A stretch of DNA of 64,000 nt from Moheibacter stercoris (GTDB lineage: Bacteria; Bacteroidota; Bacteroidia; Flavobacteriales; Weeksellaceae), in the NCBI RefSeq assembly GCF_040545805.1, contig NZ_JBEPMO010000002.1, forward strand, positions 124,001 through 188,000, read 5' to 3'. The notes beneath the pieces were generated by a model. The model made no database searches, had not been told where the DNA came from, and was given only the letters and a program-made list of their open reading frames with translations. How positions within the stretch are numbered: position 1 is the stretch's first letter; the number at the start of each line of letters is the position of its first letter. Below are positions 44,791-54,855 of this stretch, one piece after another. Both the position numbers and the translations under genes were made by a program.

Positions 44791-45573
44791 TTAGGAGCAT
44801 TTTTTAAGAATTAATTGGGCAAATTTGATAGCTAATTCTTTGTTTTTTTCTGTGTCTTTGCTGATTTCAACTTGTACGTCAAATTTGACCCCATTGGAAA
44901 TAACGGCTAATTCATTGGTCACGACATTCCATCGTGCGGCATCTCCCAATCCTTCAACATTTCGGTAACCTTCCGAAACTTCTTTGAACAATCCTGTGAT
45001 AGCACCCGATGTTTTCTTCATGTTTTCTTTGTTTACACCCGCATTTTCTGCTTGTTTCACGGCATCTTCTACGTCAGAATTTTCAATTTTCCCGTCAATT
45101 AAATCATCGGTAACCTGATTGAGATCATCTAACTCTTCTTGTGTGATGGCTTTGTACTCAAAATCAAATTGTTTCATAGACATTTCGTCCAAGTTTCGAA
45201 CAGAGACAAAATCGGATACTTCCGTTAAGATATTATAACTACCTATCTTTTCGGTTCTTTTATTGGAGAATTTATACCGAGCGTAGTTGAACAAAGGATT
45301 TTTTGAAGTCTGTTCTACATCAACTTCCGCTATATCCTTTGAAAATCCTGTCAATGAAACAACTTCATCTAAGGTCAATAATTCATCTAATTTTGACCCA
45401 TAACCAAGTAAACACTTGTTTCCTCCTTTGGCTTCTGGATCTAAATTTTTGCTATTTCCAACAACAGAATTTACATCTAAATTTTCTTGGGTATTGTTGG
45501 CTGTTTTGGCATTATCTGAACAAGAAAATAAAAGTATTCCAATCCATACAATTAGCAGTTGTTTCGTTTTCAT
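44791..45573 (-). CDS. Lipoprotein of unknown function
   Basis: 260 residues with a lipoprotein signal ending LLFSC (Cys18). The mature part has a low-complexity Asn-rich spacer, then a mixed alpha/beta domain with a long acidic helical stretch around 145-195 (DDLNQVTDDLIDGKIENSD). I do not recognise a family. It stands alone between terminators. Confidence 0.82.
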   Translation of the reverse strand: MKTKQLLIVWIGILLFSCSDNAKTANNTQENLDVNSVVGNSKNLDPEAKGGNKCLLGYGSKLDELLTLDEVVSLTGFSKDIAEVDVEQTSKNPLFNYARYKFSNKRTEKIGSYNILTEVSDFVSVRNLDEMSMKQFDFEYKAITQEELDDLNQVTDDLIDGKIENSDVEDAVKQAENAGVNKENMKKTSGAITGLFKEVSEGYRNVEGLGDAARWNVVTNELAVISNGVKFDVQVEISKDTEKNKELAIKFAQLILKKCS

Positions 45574-45742
45574 TTGGTATTTAGTATTAATTGTTAATCA
45601 TCATCTATTAGTAAATATTACTCAAGACTTGCTCGAAACTATTTAGATTCATCCTCTAAAAGCTTTACAAATATCCAATGTTAGAATTCGGATTTTTTAA
45701 GGGATACTTCGGATTTTCATTTCGGGGTATTCCCTTAGAGAT

Positions 45743-45772
45743 AAAAAAAAACCGCCTCAATGGAGGCGGTTT
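45743..45772 (-). terminator. Intrinsic terminator of the rpoBC-DUF3467 operon
   Basis: Minus-strand stem AAACCGCCTC/GAGGCGGTTT with a four-base loop and a following U-tract, 33 bases after the DUF3467 stop. Confidence 0.88.
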
Positions 45773-45804
45773 CGTTTATGTATTACTTGAATACTTCTTT
45801 GCAA

Positions 45805-46107
45805 TTAAGCTTCACCCGGAGGGCCAAAGTTCATTGGCATAGATGCTTGTTGCGCATCTTTGATTTCTCCGAATTGAGATTCAAAACGATTTACGTTTTC
45901 AATCAAAGCACCAGCCAAACGTTTTGCGTGTTGAGGCGTCAAAATGATTCTTGACTTAACTTTCGCTTTTGGTACACCTGGCATTAATTGAATGAAATCA
46001 ACAACAAATTCAGATGGTGAATGGTTGATTACAGCAAGGTTTGAGTAAATCCCTTCTGCCGTCTGATCATTGATTTCAATGTCTATGTTTTTCTTTTCTT
46101 CGTTCAT
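45805..46107 (-). CDS. DUF3467 protein
   Basis: 100 residues, all in one DUF3467 domain with the conserved AVINHSPSEFVVDFIQLMPG and KSRIILTPQHAKRLAGAL. It is commonly found directly after rpoC in Bacteroidota and its function is unknown. Its ATG overlaps the rpoC stop by one base (TAATG), so the dosage is tied to RNA polymerase. Confidence 0.93.
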   Translation of the reverse strand: MNEEKKNIDIEINDQTAEGIYSNLAVINHSPSEFVVDFIQLMPGVPKAKVKSRIILTPQHAKRLAGALIENVNRFESQFGEIKDAQQASMPMNFGPPGEA

Positions 46108-49100
46108 TATAAAACTGATTTTGCGCTAACTAATTCTTCATATTCTCTATTGGAACCTACAATGATGGATTGGTATTCTTTCAATCCAGTTCCAGCAGGG
46201 ATCAAGTGACCAACGATAACGTTTTCTTTCAATCCGTTTAAGTCGTCTACTTTTCCTGCTACTGCAGCTTCGTTCAATACTTTGGTTGTTTCTTGGAAGG
46301 AAGCAGCCGACATGAATGATTTCGTTTGAAGTGAAGCTCTTGTAATTCCTTGTAAGATAGGCTCAGCCGTTGCTGGCATTGCATCTCTTGCCGTAACTAA
46401 GTTTTTATCTTCACGTTTCAATCTCGAATTTTCATCACGTAATTCACGAGCCGTAATAATCTGACCTGGTTTCAAGCTGTCGCTATCCCCACCATCTTCT
46501 ACGACTTTCATTCCGAAAATACGGTTGTTTTCTTCGATGAAATCATCTTTGTGTTCCAAGCTATCTTCTAAGAAACGAGTATCACCTGATTCCACAATTC
46601 GAACTTTTCTCATCATCTGACGAACGATAATTTCGAAGTGTTTGTCATCAATTTTTACCCCTTGTAAACGGTAAACCTCTTGGATTTCGTTTACTAAGTA
46701 TTCTTGAACTGCTGTAGGCCCTTTGATTTTCAAAATATCTTCTGGTGTAATTGCACCATCTGACAATGGCATACCTGCACGGATGAAGTCATTTTCTTGA
46801 ACCAAGATCTGATTTGACAATTTCACCAAGTATTTGGTTACTTCACCTGTTTTTGATTCCACGATGATCTCGCGGTTACCACGCTTGATTTTACCAAATG
46901 AAACCACACCATCGATTTCTGCTACAACTGCTGGGTTAGAAGGATTACGTGCTTCGAATAATTCGGTTACACGTGGTAAACCTCCTGTAATATCCCCTGC
47001 TTTTGCAGAACGACGAGGGATTTTCACTAAAATCTTACCGGCTTTAATTTTCTCACCGTCGTTAACGATTAAGTGAGCTCCAACTGGTAAGTTGTAGTTT
47101 TTCTCCTCTCCGCCAGTGATCATCACTTTTAAGGTAGGAATCAATTTCTTGTTACGAGATTCAGAGATAACTTTTTCTTGGAAACCTGTTTGTTCGTCAA
47201 TTTCCAATTGGAAAGTAACCCCTTGTTCGATGTTTTCGTATTCAACTTTACCTGCAGATTCTGCAATAATAACCCCGTTATATGGGTCCCAAGATGCGAT
47301 TACATCACCTTTTGTTACTTGTTGACCATCTGCAACTTTCAAGATAGAACCATACGCGATGTTATTGGTCATACGAACGTTTCCGTCAGCATCAATCAAT
47401 TTCATCTCAGTTGAACGAGAAATTACAACGTCTGCTGGATTTCCGAATTCATCTTCTGATTTAACCGTTCTTAAATCTTCAAATTCAACACGTCCGTTTG
47501 CTTTTGCAATCAATGAAGACTGCTCAGAAACGTTACCTGCAGTACCCCCAACGTGGAAAGTACGAAGTGTTAACTGCGTTCCAGGCTCTCCAATTGATTG
47601 AGCTGCAACAACTCCAACTGCTTCACCTTTTTGAACTTTTTTACCTGTTGAAAGGTTACGTCCATAACAAGTTGTACAGATACCGGTTTTCGCTTCACAA
47701 GTCAATGGTGAACGTACTTCAACCATTTCAACTCCAGCTTTTTCAACTGCTTCAGCTTTGTCCTCAGTAATGATTTCATCAGCAGAAAGCAATTTCTCAC
47801 CTGTATCCATGTTGTATACATCGTGCAATGAAGAACGACCTAAGATACGAGAAGCCAATGTTTCCACGATTTCTTCGTTTTTCTTTAAAGCAGTTGCTTC
47901 AATACCTCTCAATGTACCACAATCTTCTTCCATCACGATTACGTCTTGTGCAACGTCAACCAAACGACGAGTCAAGTACCCCGCATCGGCTGTTTTCAAA
48001 GCGGTATCCGCCAAACCTTTACGAGCACCGTGGGTCGAGATAAAGTATTCCAAGATCGATAATCCCTCACGGAAGTTAGAGACAATCGGGTTTTCAATAA
48101 TTTCCCCTCCAGATGAACCTGCTTTTTGTGGTTTCGCCATCAATCCACGCATACCTGACAACTGACGAATCTGCTCTTTCGAACCACGCGCCCCAGAGTC
48201 AAGCATCATGTAAACTGAGTTGAATCCTTCTTGGTCTTCCGTCATACGCTTCATTACAATTTCGGTTAATGTTGCGTTGGTATTTGTCCAAACATCAATT
48301 ACTTGGTTGTAACGTTCGTTGTTGGTGATAAGACCCATGTTATAGTTCATCTTGATATTCTCAACTTGATTGATTGCATCAGAAATCAAATCTTTTTTCT
48401 GATCTGGAATCAAGATATCCCCTAAACTAAATGACAATCCTCCTTCAAATGCATTTTTAAATCCAAGATCTTTCATTTGATCCAAGAAAGCTGCTGTTGT
48501 AGGGAAGTCCGTAATTTTCAAAATGTTGTTGATAATCGTACGTAATGACTTTTTGGTCAATACTTCGTTTACGTAACCAACTTGTTCTGGAACGATTTGG
48601 TTGAATAATACACGTCCAACAGTCGTTTCAATGTATTCTTCTACCAATTCTTCTCCTTTACGAACATTTGCTTTCAATTTGATTACAGCATTTAAATCAA
48701 CTGCTTTCTCATTGTAAGCGATTTCAACTTCTTCAGCTGAATAGAACGTAATTCCAGAACCTTTTGCTGTTGGACGAGCTTTGGTCATGTAATATAGACC
48801 CAAGACCATGTCCTGAGAAGGTACGGTAATTGGAGATCCATTTGCAGGGTTCAAAATGTTTTGAGAAGCCAACATCAATAATTGCGCTTCCAAAATCGCT
48901 TCTGGTCCTAATGGTAAGTGAACAGCCATCTGGTCACCATCGAAGTCAGCGTTGAATGCTGTACACACCAATGGGTGTAATTGGATTGCTTTTCCTTCAA
49001 TTAATTTGGGTTGGAAAGCTTGAATACCCAAACGGTGTAACGTAGGAGCACGGTTCAATAAAACTGGGTGTCCTTTCAATACATTTTCTAAGATATCCCA

Positions 49101-50366
49101 AACAACTGGTTCTTTTCTATCGATAATTTTCTTTGCAGATTTTACCGTTTTAACGATTCCTCTTTCGATTAATTTACGAACGATGAATGGTTTGTATAAT
49201 TCGGCTGCCATATCTTTTGGCAATCCACATTCGTATAATTTCAAACTTGGTCCAACGACAATTACCGAACGAGCAGAATAATCCACACGTTTTCCTAATA
49301 AGTTTTGACGGAAACGACCTTGTTTACCTTTCAATGAATCTGACAATGATTTCAATGGACGATTACCGTCTGCTTTTACTGCAGAGGCTTTACGCGTGTT
49401 GTCAAACAATGAATCGACAGATTCTTGCAACATACGTTTCTCGTTACGTAAGATAACTTCAGGAGCTTTGATCTCCATCAATCTTTTCAAACGGTTGTTA
49501 CGGATGATTACACGACGGTACAAATCGTTTAAGTCAGATGTCGCAAAACGACCTCCATCTAGAGGAACCAATGGACGTAATTCTGGTGGAATAACTGGAA
49601 TTACTCTCATCACCATCCATTCTGGACGGTTTACGTGATCAACGTTAGATTCACGTAATGATTCTACTACTTGTAAACGTTTTAAAGCTTCGGTTCTTCT
49701 TTGTTTAGAAGTTTCGTTGTGTGCTTTGTGACGTAATTCGTACGATAAATCATCTAAATTGGTACGCTTTAATAATTCTTCTAAAGCTTCTGCACCCATT
49801 TTCGCGATGAATTTGTTCGGATCGGTGTCTTCCAAATATTGGTTATCTGCTGGAAGAGTTTCCAAGATATCCAAATATTCTTCCTCTGTCAAGAAATCCA
49901 AACGAGTCAACTCACCTCCTTCTGGAGCTTTTGCTAAACCTGGTTGGATAACCACGTAACGTTCGTAATAGATTACCATGTCTAATTTCTTAGACGGCAT
50001 TCCTAAAACGTATCCGATTTTGTTTGGTAAAGAACGGAAATACCAAATGTGAGCAACTGGAACAACCAAATTGATGTGTCCAATTCTTTCACGACGAACT
50101 TTCTTCTCTGTTACTTCAACACCACAACGGTCACAAACAATTCCTTTATAACGGATACGTTTGTATTTTCCACAGGCACATTCGTAATCTTTTACAGGTC
50201 CGAAGATTCTTTCACAAAACAGACCATCACGTTCTGGTTTGTGGGTTCTATAGTTAATCGTTTCAGGTTTTAAAACTTCACCTCTCGACTCTTGAAGAAT
50301 CGATTCAGGAGAAGCTAACCCGATACGGATTTTTGAAAATTTACTTGTTTTATTTTTTGCTGACAT
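46107..50366 (-). CDS. rpoC: RNA polymerase beta-prime subunit
   Basis: 1419 residues. N-terminal zinc ribbon CACGKYKR...CDRCG, the catalytic NADFDGDQMAVH motif with three Mg-binding aspartates, bridge-helix and trigger-loop regions, and a second cysteine cluster (CEAKTGICTTCYG). Length is typical of Bacteroidota. A 113-base gap with a palindromic repeat separates it from rpoB. Confidence 0.99.
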   Translation of the reverse strand: MSAKNKTSKFSKIRIGLASPESILQESRGEVLKPETINYRTHKPERDGLFCERIFGPVKDYECACGKYKRIRYKGIVCDRCGVEVTEKKVRRERIGHINLVVPVAHIWYFRSLPNKIGYVLGMPSKKLDMVIYYERYVVIQPGLAKAPEGGELTRLDFLTEEEYLDILETLPADNQYLEDTDPNKFIAKMGAEALEELLKRTNLDDLSYELRHKAHNETSKQRRTEALKRLQVVESLRESNVDHVNRPEWMVMRVIPVIPPELRPLVPLDGGRFATSDLNDLYRRVIIRNNRLKRLMEIKAPEVILRNEKRMLQESVDSLFDNTRKASAVKADGNRPLKSLSDSLKGKQGRFRQNLLGKRVDYSARSVIVVGPSLKLYECGLPKDMAAELYKPFIVRKLIERGIVKTVKSAKKIIDRKEPVVWDILENVLKGHPVLLNRAPTLHRLGIQAFQPKLIEGKAIQLHPLVCTAFNADFDGDQMAVHLPLGPEAILEAQLLMLASQNILNPANGSPITVPSQDMVLGLYYMTKARPTAKGSGITFYSAEEVEIAYNEKAVDLNAVIKLKANVRKGEELVEEYIETTVGRVLFNQIVPEQVGYVNEVLTKKSLRTIINNILKITDFPTTAAFLDQMKDLGFKNAFEGGLSFSLGDILIPDQKKDLISDAINQVENIKMNYNMGLITNNERYNQVIDVWTNTNATLTEIVMKRMTEDQEGFNSVYMMLDSGARGSKEQIRQLSGMRGLMAKPQKAGSSGGEIIENPIVSNFREGLSILEYFISTHGARKGLADTALKTADAGYLTRRLVDVAQDVIVMEEDCGTLRGIEATALKKNEEIVETLASRILGRSSLHDVYNMDTGEKLLSADEIITEDKAEAVEKAGVEMVEVRSPLTCEAKTGICTTCYGRNLSTGKKVQKGEAVGVVAAQSIGEPGTQLTLRTFHVGGTAGNVSEQSSLIAKANGRVEFEDLRTVKSEDEFGNPADVVISRSTEMKLIDADGNVRMTNNIAYGSILKVADGQQVTKGDVIASWDPYNGVIIAESAGKVEYENIEQGVTFQLEIDEQTGFQEKVISESRNKKLIPTLKVMITGGEEKNYNLPVGAHLIVNDGEKIKAGKILVKIPRRSAKAGDITGGLPRVTELFEARNPSNPAVVAEIDGVVSFGKIKRGNREIIVESKTGEVTKYLVKLSNQILVQENDFIRAGMPLSDGAITPEDILKIKGPTAVQEYLVNEIQEVYRLQGVKIDDKHFEIIVRQMMRKVRIVESGDTRFLEDSLEHKDDFIEENNRIFGMKVVEDGGDSDSLKPGQIITARELRDENSRLKREDKNLVTARDAMPATAEPILQGITRASLQTKSFMSAASFQETTKVLNEAAVAGKVDDLNGLKENVIVGHLIPAGTGLKEYQSIIVGSNREYEELVSAKSVL

Positions 50367-50376
50367 ATTATATATC

Positions 50377-50467
50377 GTTTAAAGTTTAAGGTTTAAAGTT
50401 TCAAGTTTTATATTCTGTGAAAATTGCGAAGCAATTAACCTTAAACATTGGACTTTAAACTTTAAAC
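50377..50467. repeat. Palindromic dispersed repeat in the rpoB-rpoC gap
   Basis: Outer arms GTTTAAAGTTTAAGGTTT (from 50377) and the reverse complement ending at 50467 match over about 23 of 29 positions; the centre holds a perfect hairpin AATTGC-GAA-GCAATT (50422-50436). A single related arm occurs at 23466. The element fills nearly the whole gap and would be transcribed as a hairpin between the two subunits. Confidence 0.7.
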
Positions 50468-50479
50468 AAATATTCTAAT

Positions 50480-53400
50480 TTATTCTTCTAAACTTATGTC
50501 TAATCCCAGACCTTGTAATTCATGCAACAATACGTTGAACGATTCCGGAATTCCTGGTTCCGGCATTGGCTCTCCTTTCACGATTGACTCGTAAGTTTTC
50601 GCTCTTCCGATAACGTCGTCTGATTTTACAGTTAAGATCTCGCGTAAGATGTTTGATGCACCGAAAGCTTCCAATGCCCAAACCTCCATCTCTCCGAAAC
50701 GCTGTCCACCAAATTGAGCTTTACCTCCAAGTGGTTGTTGCGTAATCAATGAGTAAGGTCCAATAGAACGTGAGTGCATTTTGTCGTCAACCATGTGTCC
50801 TAATTTCAACATATAGATCACACCAACAGTTGCTTTTTGAGCAAAACGTTCTCCTGTTCCACCATCATACAAGTAAGTAGTTCCGTAACGTGGTAAACCT
50901 GCTTCGTCTGTTAAGGCATTGATTTCATCGATTTTTGCTCCATCAAAAATTGGTGTCGCAAATTTCTTTCCTAATTTCATACCTGCCCATCCTAATACGG
51001 TTTCGAAAATCTGACCGATGTTCATACGAGATGGTACCCCAAGTGGATTCAATACGATATCTACTGGTGTTCCATCTTCTAAGAATGGCATATCTTCGTC
51101 ACGAACGATTCTCGATACGATACCTTTGTTACCGTGACGACCTGCCATCTTATCACCCACTTTCAACTTACGTTTCTTAGCGATGTAGATTTTAGCCAAT
51201 TTCACGATACCTGCTGGTAATTCGTCTCCAACTGAAATGGTGAAACGCTCACGGTTAAGAGCACCCATCAAATCGTTGTACTTGATTTTATAGTTGTGAA
51301 GCAATTCTTTTACTTGATCGTTTTTGTCTTCGTCCACAACCCAAACACTATCAGCACCTGTTAAATTCAAGTATTCTTCAACTGATGACAATGCTTTTTT
51401 AGAATATTTTGTTCCTTTTTTGATAACTTCTTCGTTCAAGTCGTTAAATACTCCTTGAGAAGTTTTACCATCCAATAAAACGAATAATTTTTCTAATAAG
51501 ATTTCACGTAATTCGTCAAATTTCTTTTGGAATTCCGCTTCAATGCTATCGATGATTGCTTTATCTTGAGATCTTCTTCTCTTGTCTTTGATACTTCTAG
51601 AGAATAATTTCTTGTCGATAACAACTCCTCTTAACGATGGAGAAGCTTTCAAAGATGCATCTTTTACGTCACCTGCTTTGTCACCAAAGATGGCACGTAA
51701 TAATTTTTCTTCTGGAGTTGGATCTGACTCACCTTTTGGTGTGATTTTACCAATCAAAATATCGCCAGGTTTCACTTCAGCACCGATACGAATCATACCG
51801 TTTTCGTCCAAATCTTTGGTAGCTTCTTCTGAAACGTTTGGAATATCTGCGGTTAATTCCTCCATACCCAATTTCGTATCACGAACATCCAATGAATATT
51901 CGTCAATATGGATTGAAGTAAACCAGTCTTCGCGAACAACTTTTTCGTTGATTACAATCGCATCCTCAAAGTTGTATCCTTTCCAAGGCATGAACGCTAC
52001 CACTAAGTTACGTCCGATCGCCAATTCACCATTTTCCGTTGCATATCCTTCACAAAGAACTTGACCTTTCTCTACTCTGTCTCCAACTTTTACAATTGGT
52101 TTCAAGGTAATAGTCGTTCCTTGATTCGTTTTACGGAATTTGGTTAATTTGTATGTTTTTTCTGGTGAGTCGAAACTTACCAAATCTTGCTCTTCTGTTC
52201 TATCGTATTTGATGGAAACGATGTCAGCATCCACATAGGTGATGGTTCCGCTTCCTTCTGCATTGATCAAAATACGAGAATCTTTTGCAACTTGACTTTC
52301 CAGACCTGTACCTACGATTGGAGCTTGTGGCTTCAACAAAGGAACTGCCTGGCGCATCATGTTAGATCCCATTAACGCACGGTTCGCATCATCATGCTCC
52401 AAGAAAGGAATTAAAGATGCAGAAATCGATGCTATCTGGTTTGGAGCAACGTCCATTAATTGAACTTGATCTGGCTCCACAACTGGGAAGTCACCATCTT
52501 CACGAGCCGTAACACGGTCTGTTAAGAAAGCTCCTGATTCATCAATTTTCGCATTCGCCTGCGCGATTACTTTTTCTTCTTCTTCTTCAGCTGATAAGAA
52601 AATTGGTTCAGAATCTAAGATTACTTTTCCATTTTCTACCTTACGGTATGGAGTTTCGATGAAACCTAAGTTGTTTACTTTCGCAAACACACATAATGAG
52701 GAAATCAAACCAATGTTTGGTCCCTCTGGTGTTTCAATCGGACATAAACGACCATAGTGCGTATAGTGAACGTCACGCACCTCGAAACCTGCTCTTTCAC
52801 GAGAAAGACCTCCAGGCCCTAAAGCTGATAAACGGCGTTTGTGCGTAATCTCTGACAATGGATTCGTTTGGTCCATGAACTGAGATAACTGGTTGGTTCC
52901 GAAGAATGAGTTGATAACCGATGATAATGTTTTGGCATTGATCAAATCAATTGGCGTAAACACCTCATTGTCACGAACGTTCATTCTTTCACGGATGGTT
53001 CTTGCCATACGTGCTAAACCAACTCCAAATTGTGCAGCCATTTGCTCACCAACCGTTCTAACACGACGGTTTGACAAGTGGTCAATATCATCGACCTCTG
53101 CTTTGGAGTTCACCAATTCGATCAAATATTTAATGATCGAAATAATATCTTCTTTGGTTAAAACTTGGATTTCTTCCGAAATACTTAACCCTAATTTTTT
53201 GTTCAATCTATAACGACCTACTTCACCCAATGAGTAACGTTGATCTGAGAAGAATAATTTGTCAATGATTCCTCTTGCTGTTTCCTCATCTGGTGGTTCT
53301 GCGTTACGCAACTGACGGTAGATGTATTCAACCGCTTCTTTCTCCGTATTGGTTGGGTCTTTTTGAAGGGTATTGTGAATAATCGCATAGTCTGCAGCGT

Positions 53401-54313
53401 TGTTATCTTCTTTGTGAACCAAAATTGATTTCACACCAGAATCAACGATTTGATCTAAGTGTTCTTTTTCAATAATCGTTTCACGATCCAAGATAATCTC
53501 GTTACGCTCGATTGATACAACCTCTCCTGTATCCTCATCCACGAAATCTTCGTGCCAAGTATTCAATACACGAGCAGCCAATTTTTTACCAATCGCTTTT
53601 TTGATGGTCGTTTTGCTAACTTTGATTTCTTCTGCTAAATCGAAAATCTCCAAGATATCTTTATCTTTTTCGTATCCGATCGCACGTAACAAAGTAGTCA
53701 AAGGTAATTTTTTCTTACGGTCGATATACGCATACATCACAGAGTTGATGTCGGTTGCGAATTCAATCCAAGATCCTTTGAAAGGAATAATTCTAGATGA
53801 ATATAATTTCGTACCGTTTGCGTGGTAAGACTGACCGAAGAACACCCCTGGTGAACGGTGTAATTGAGAAACAATCACACGCTCAGCTCCATTGATAATG
53901 AAAGAACCAGAAGCTGTCATATACGGAATTGTCCCAAGGTAAACATCTTGTACAACCGTTTCAAAATCCTCGTGTTCTGGATCCGTACAGAAAAGTTTCA
54001 TACGGGCTTTCAAAGGAACACTGTAGGTAAGTCCTCTTTCAATACACTCATCAATCGTATATCTCGGTGGATCTACGAAATAGTCTAAGAACTCTAATAC
54101 GAATTGATTTCTTGTGTCGGAAATCGGAAAGTTTTCAGCAAACGTACGGTACAAACCTTCGTTTCCTCTTTGGTCAGGACGAGTCTCTAACTGAAAGAAG
54201 TCTTCGAATGATTTGATCTGAATGTCCAAGAAATCTGGAAATTCGGACTGTACTCGAGTCGATGAAAAACTGATTCTCTGATTTTCCTGAGCGTTGTTTT
54301 CTTTTTTACTCAT
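50480..54313 (-). CDS. rpoB: RNA polymerase beta subunit
   Basis: 1277 residues. Rifampicin-region sequence FFGTNQLSQFMDQTNPLSEITHKRR... lies near the middle; GRNLVVAFMPWKGYNFEDA and the C-terminal GGKAQFGGQRFGEMEVWALEA clamp region are intact. The rifampicin cluster looks wild type (QLSQFMDQTN, THKRRLSALGPGG). First gene of its own operon with a long leader. Confidence 0.99.
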   Translation of the reverse strand: MSKKENNAQENQRISFSSTRVQSEFPDFLDIQIKSFEDFFQLETRPDQRGNEGLYRTFAENFPISDTRNQFVLEFLDYFVDPPRYTIDECIERGLTYSVPLKARMKLFCTDPEHEDFETVVQDVYLGTIPYMTASGSFIINGAERVIVSQLHRSPGVFFGQSYHANGTKLYSSRIIPFKGSWIEFATDINSVMYAYIDRKKKLPLTTLLRAIGYEKDKDILEIFDLAEEIKVSKTTIKKAIGKKLAARVLNTWHEDFVDEDTGEVVSIERNEIILDRETIIEKEHLDQIVDSGVKSILVHKEDNNAADYAIIHNTLQKDPTNTEKEAVEYIYRQLRNAEPPDEETARGIIDKLFFSDQRYSLGEVGRYRLNKKLGLSISEEIQVLTKEDIISIIKYLIELVNSKAEVDDIDHLSNRRVRTVGEQMAAQFGVGLARMARTIRERMNVRDNEVFTPIDLINAKTLSSVINSFFGTNQLSQFMDQTNPLSEITHKRRLSALGPGGLSRERAGFEVRDVHYTHYGRLCPIETPEGPNIGLISSLCVFAKVNNLGFIETPYRKVENGKVILDSEPIFLSAEEEEEKVIAQANAKIDESGAFLTDRVTAREDGDFPVVEPDQVQLMDVAPNQIASISASLIPFLEHDDANRALMGSNMMRQAVPLLKPQAPIVGTGLESQVAKDSRILINAEGSGTITYVDADIVSIKYDRTEEQDLVSFDSPEKTYKLTKFRKTNQGTTITLKPIVKVGDRVEKGQVLCEGYATENGELAIGRNLVVAFMPWKGYNFEDAIVINEKVVREDWFTSIHIDEYSLDVRDTKLGMEELTADIPNVSEEATKDLDENGMIRIGAEVKPGDILIGKITPKGESDPTPEEKLLRAIFGDKAGDVKDASLKASPSLRGVVIDKKLFSRSIKDKRRRSQDKAIIDSIEAEFQKKFDELREILLEKLFVLLDGKTSQGVFNDLNEEVIKKGTKYSKKALSSVEEYLNLTGADSVWVVDEDKNDQVKELLHNYKIKYNDLMGALNRERFTISVGDELPAGIVKLAKIYIAKKRKLKVGDKMAGRHGNKGIVSRIVRDEDMPFLEDGTPVDIVLNPLGVPSRMNIGQIFETVLGWAGMKLGKKFATPIFDGAKIDEINALTDEAGLPRYGTTYLYDGGTGERFAQKATVGVIYMLKLGHMVDDKMHSRSIGPYSLITQQPLGGKAQFGGQRFGEMEVWALEAFGASNILREILTVKSDDVIGRAKTYESIVKGEPMPEPGIPESFNVLLHELQGLGLDISLEE

Positions 54314-54364
54314 AAAAATGTTAAGAAATAGATTAAAAAAATATTTTGTTTCCCAAAAAATATC

Positions 54365-54456
54365 AGAAGTAGAGATGTTAGAGAATAGAGAATAGAATAA
54401 AGACCTCTTAACTTTCGTCTATGTTCTATTTTCTATATTCTGTTTTCTATACTTCT
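54365..54456. repeat. Imperfect palindrome of AGAATAGAA-type units in the rpoB leader
   Basis: Left arm starts AGAAGTAGAGATGTTAGAG (54365) and the right arm, read in reverse complement, starts AGAAGTATAGAAAACAGAA; roughly 29 of 40 positions agree, with a 14-base loop. Each arm is itself made of GA/AT units. It lies between promoter and rpoB. Confidence 0.65.
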
Positions 54457-54630
54457 AACTGCAACACTGGTATATCTTTTCACAGTGTAGTGCAAAATAT
54501 TTTTTATATCCCTTTAAAAACAGAAAGATTTACAGGTAGGCACAAACAAAAATTCCCCTTCCATTTTGTGGAAGAGTTGACTTTCAGTAAGTTACTTACA
54601 TATAACGTATTAATGTTCTCAAAAGGACTG

Positions 54631-54638
54631 CAAAGTTA
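54631..54638 (-). promoter_or_regulatory. Candidate -7 element of the rpoBC promoter
   Basis: Minus-strand TAACTTTG followed by CA, exact TAnnTTTG; the same TTTGCA extension is seen at the tRNA, rplK and rpsU promoters in this window. Confidence 0.5.
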
Positions 54639-54803
54639 AGGAAAATTTGTTGATAAGTTTCTAAAAATCTCCAAAAAGATTTTAATAATACCTTAAAAAT
54701 CATGGGATTCGATTCTTTTCAAAATAGGATTCATTATCAAAAAAGAAAACTGAAGAACCTTCCATTTGAATATGTAAGGCTATAATGTAGGATAAAAAAT
54801 GGA

Positions 54804-54834
54804 TAAAAAAAGGCCGTCACAATGTGACAGCCTT
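54804..54834 (-). terminator. Intrinsic terminator of the rplKAJL operon
   Basis: Minus-strand stem AAGGCTGTCAC/GTGACGGCCTT (one G-U pair) with a three-base loop and a U6 tract. Confidence 0.85.
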
Positions 54835-54855
54835 CAAATTTATATCGTAAGTAAA

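Larger units (their letters stand above)
54314..54855. other. rpoBC leader and rplL-rpoB intergenic region (542 bases)
   Basis: From the rplL side it holds the rplL terminator (54804-54834), about 165 AT-rich bases without a recognisable element, the TAACTTTG -7 box (54631-54638), a hairpin (GCAACACTG 54461-54469 against CAGTGTAGTGC 54483-54493) and the AGAAAATAG palindrome (54365-54456). The predicted rpoB leader is about 310 nucleotides. A 72-codon open frame on plus crosses these elements and is not credible. Confidence 0.6.

Noticed and set aside
45640..45742. Direct repeat TCGGATTTT upstream of the rpoBC terminator region
   Set aside because: Only two short copies in AT-rich sequence, not associated with a promoter element.
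54421..54639. 72-codon plus-strand open frame upstream of rpoB
   Set aside because: It runs through a palindrome arm, a hairpin and the rpoBC -7 box and has no protein-like motif.
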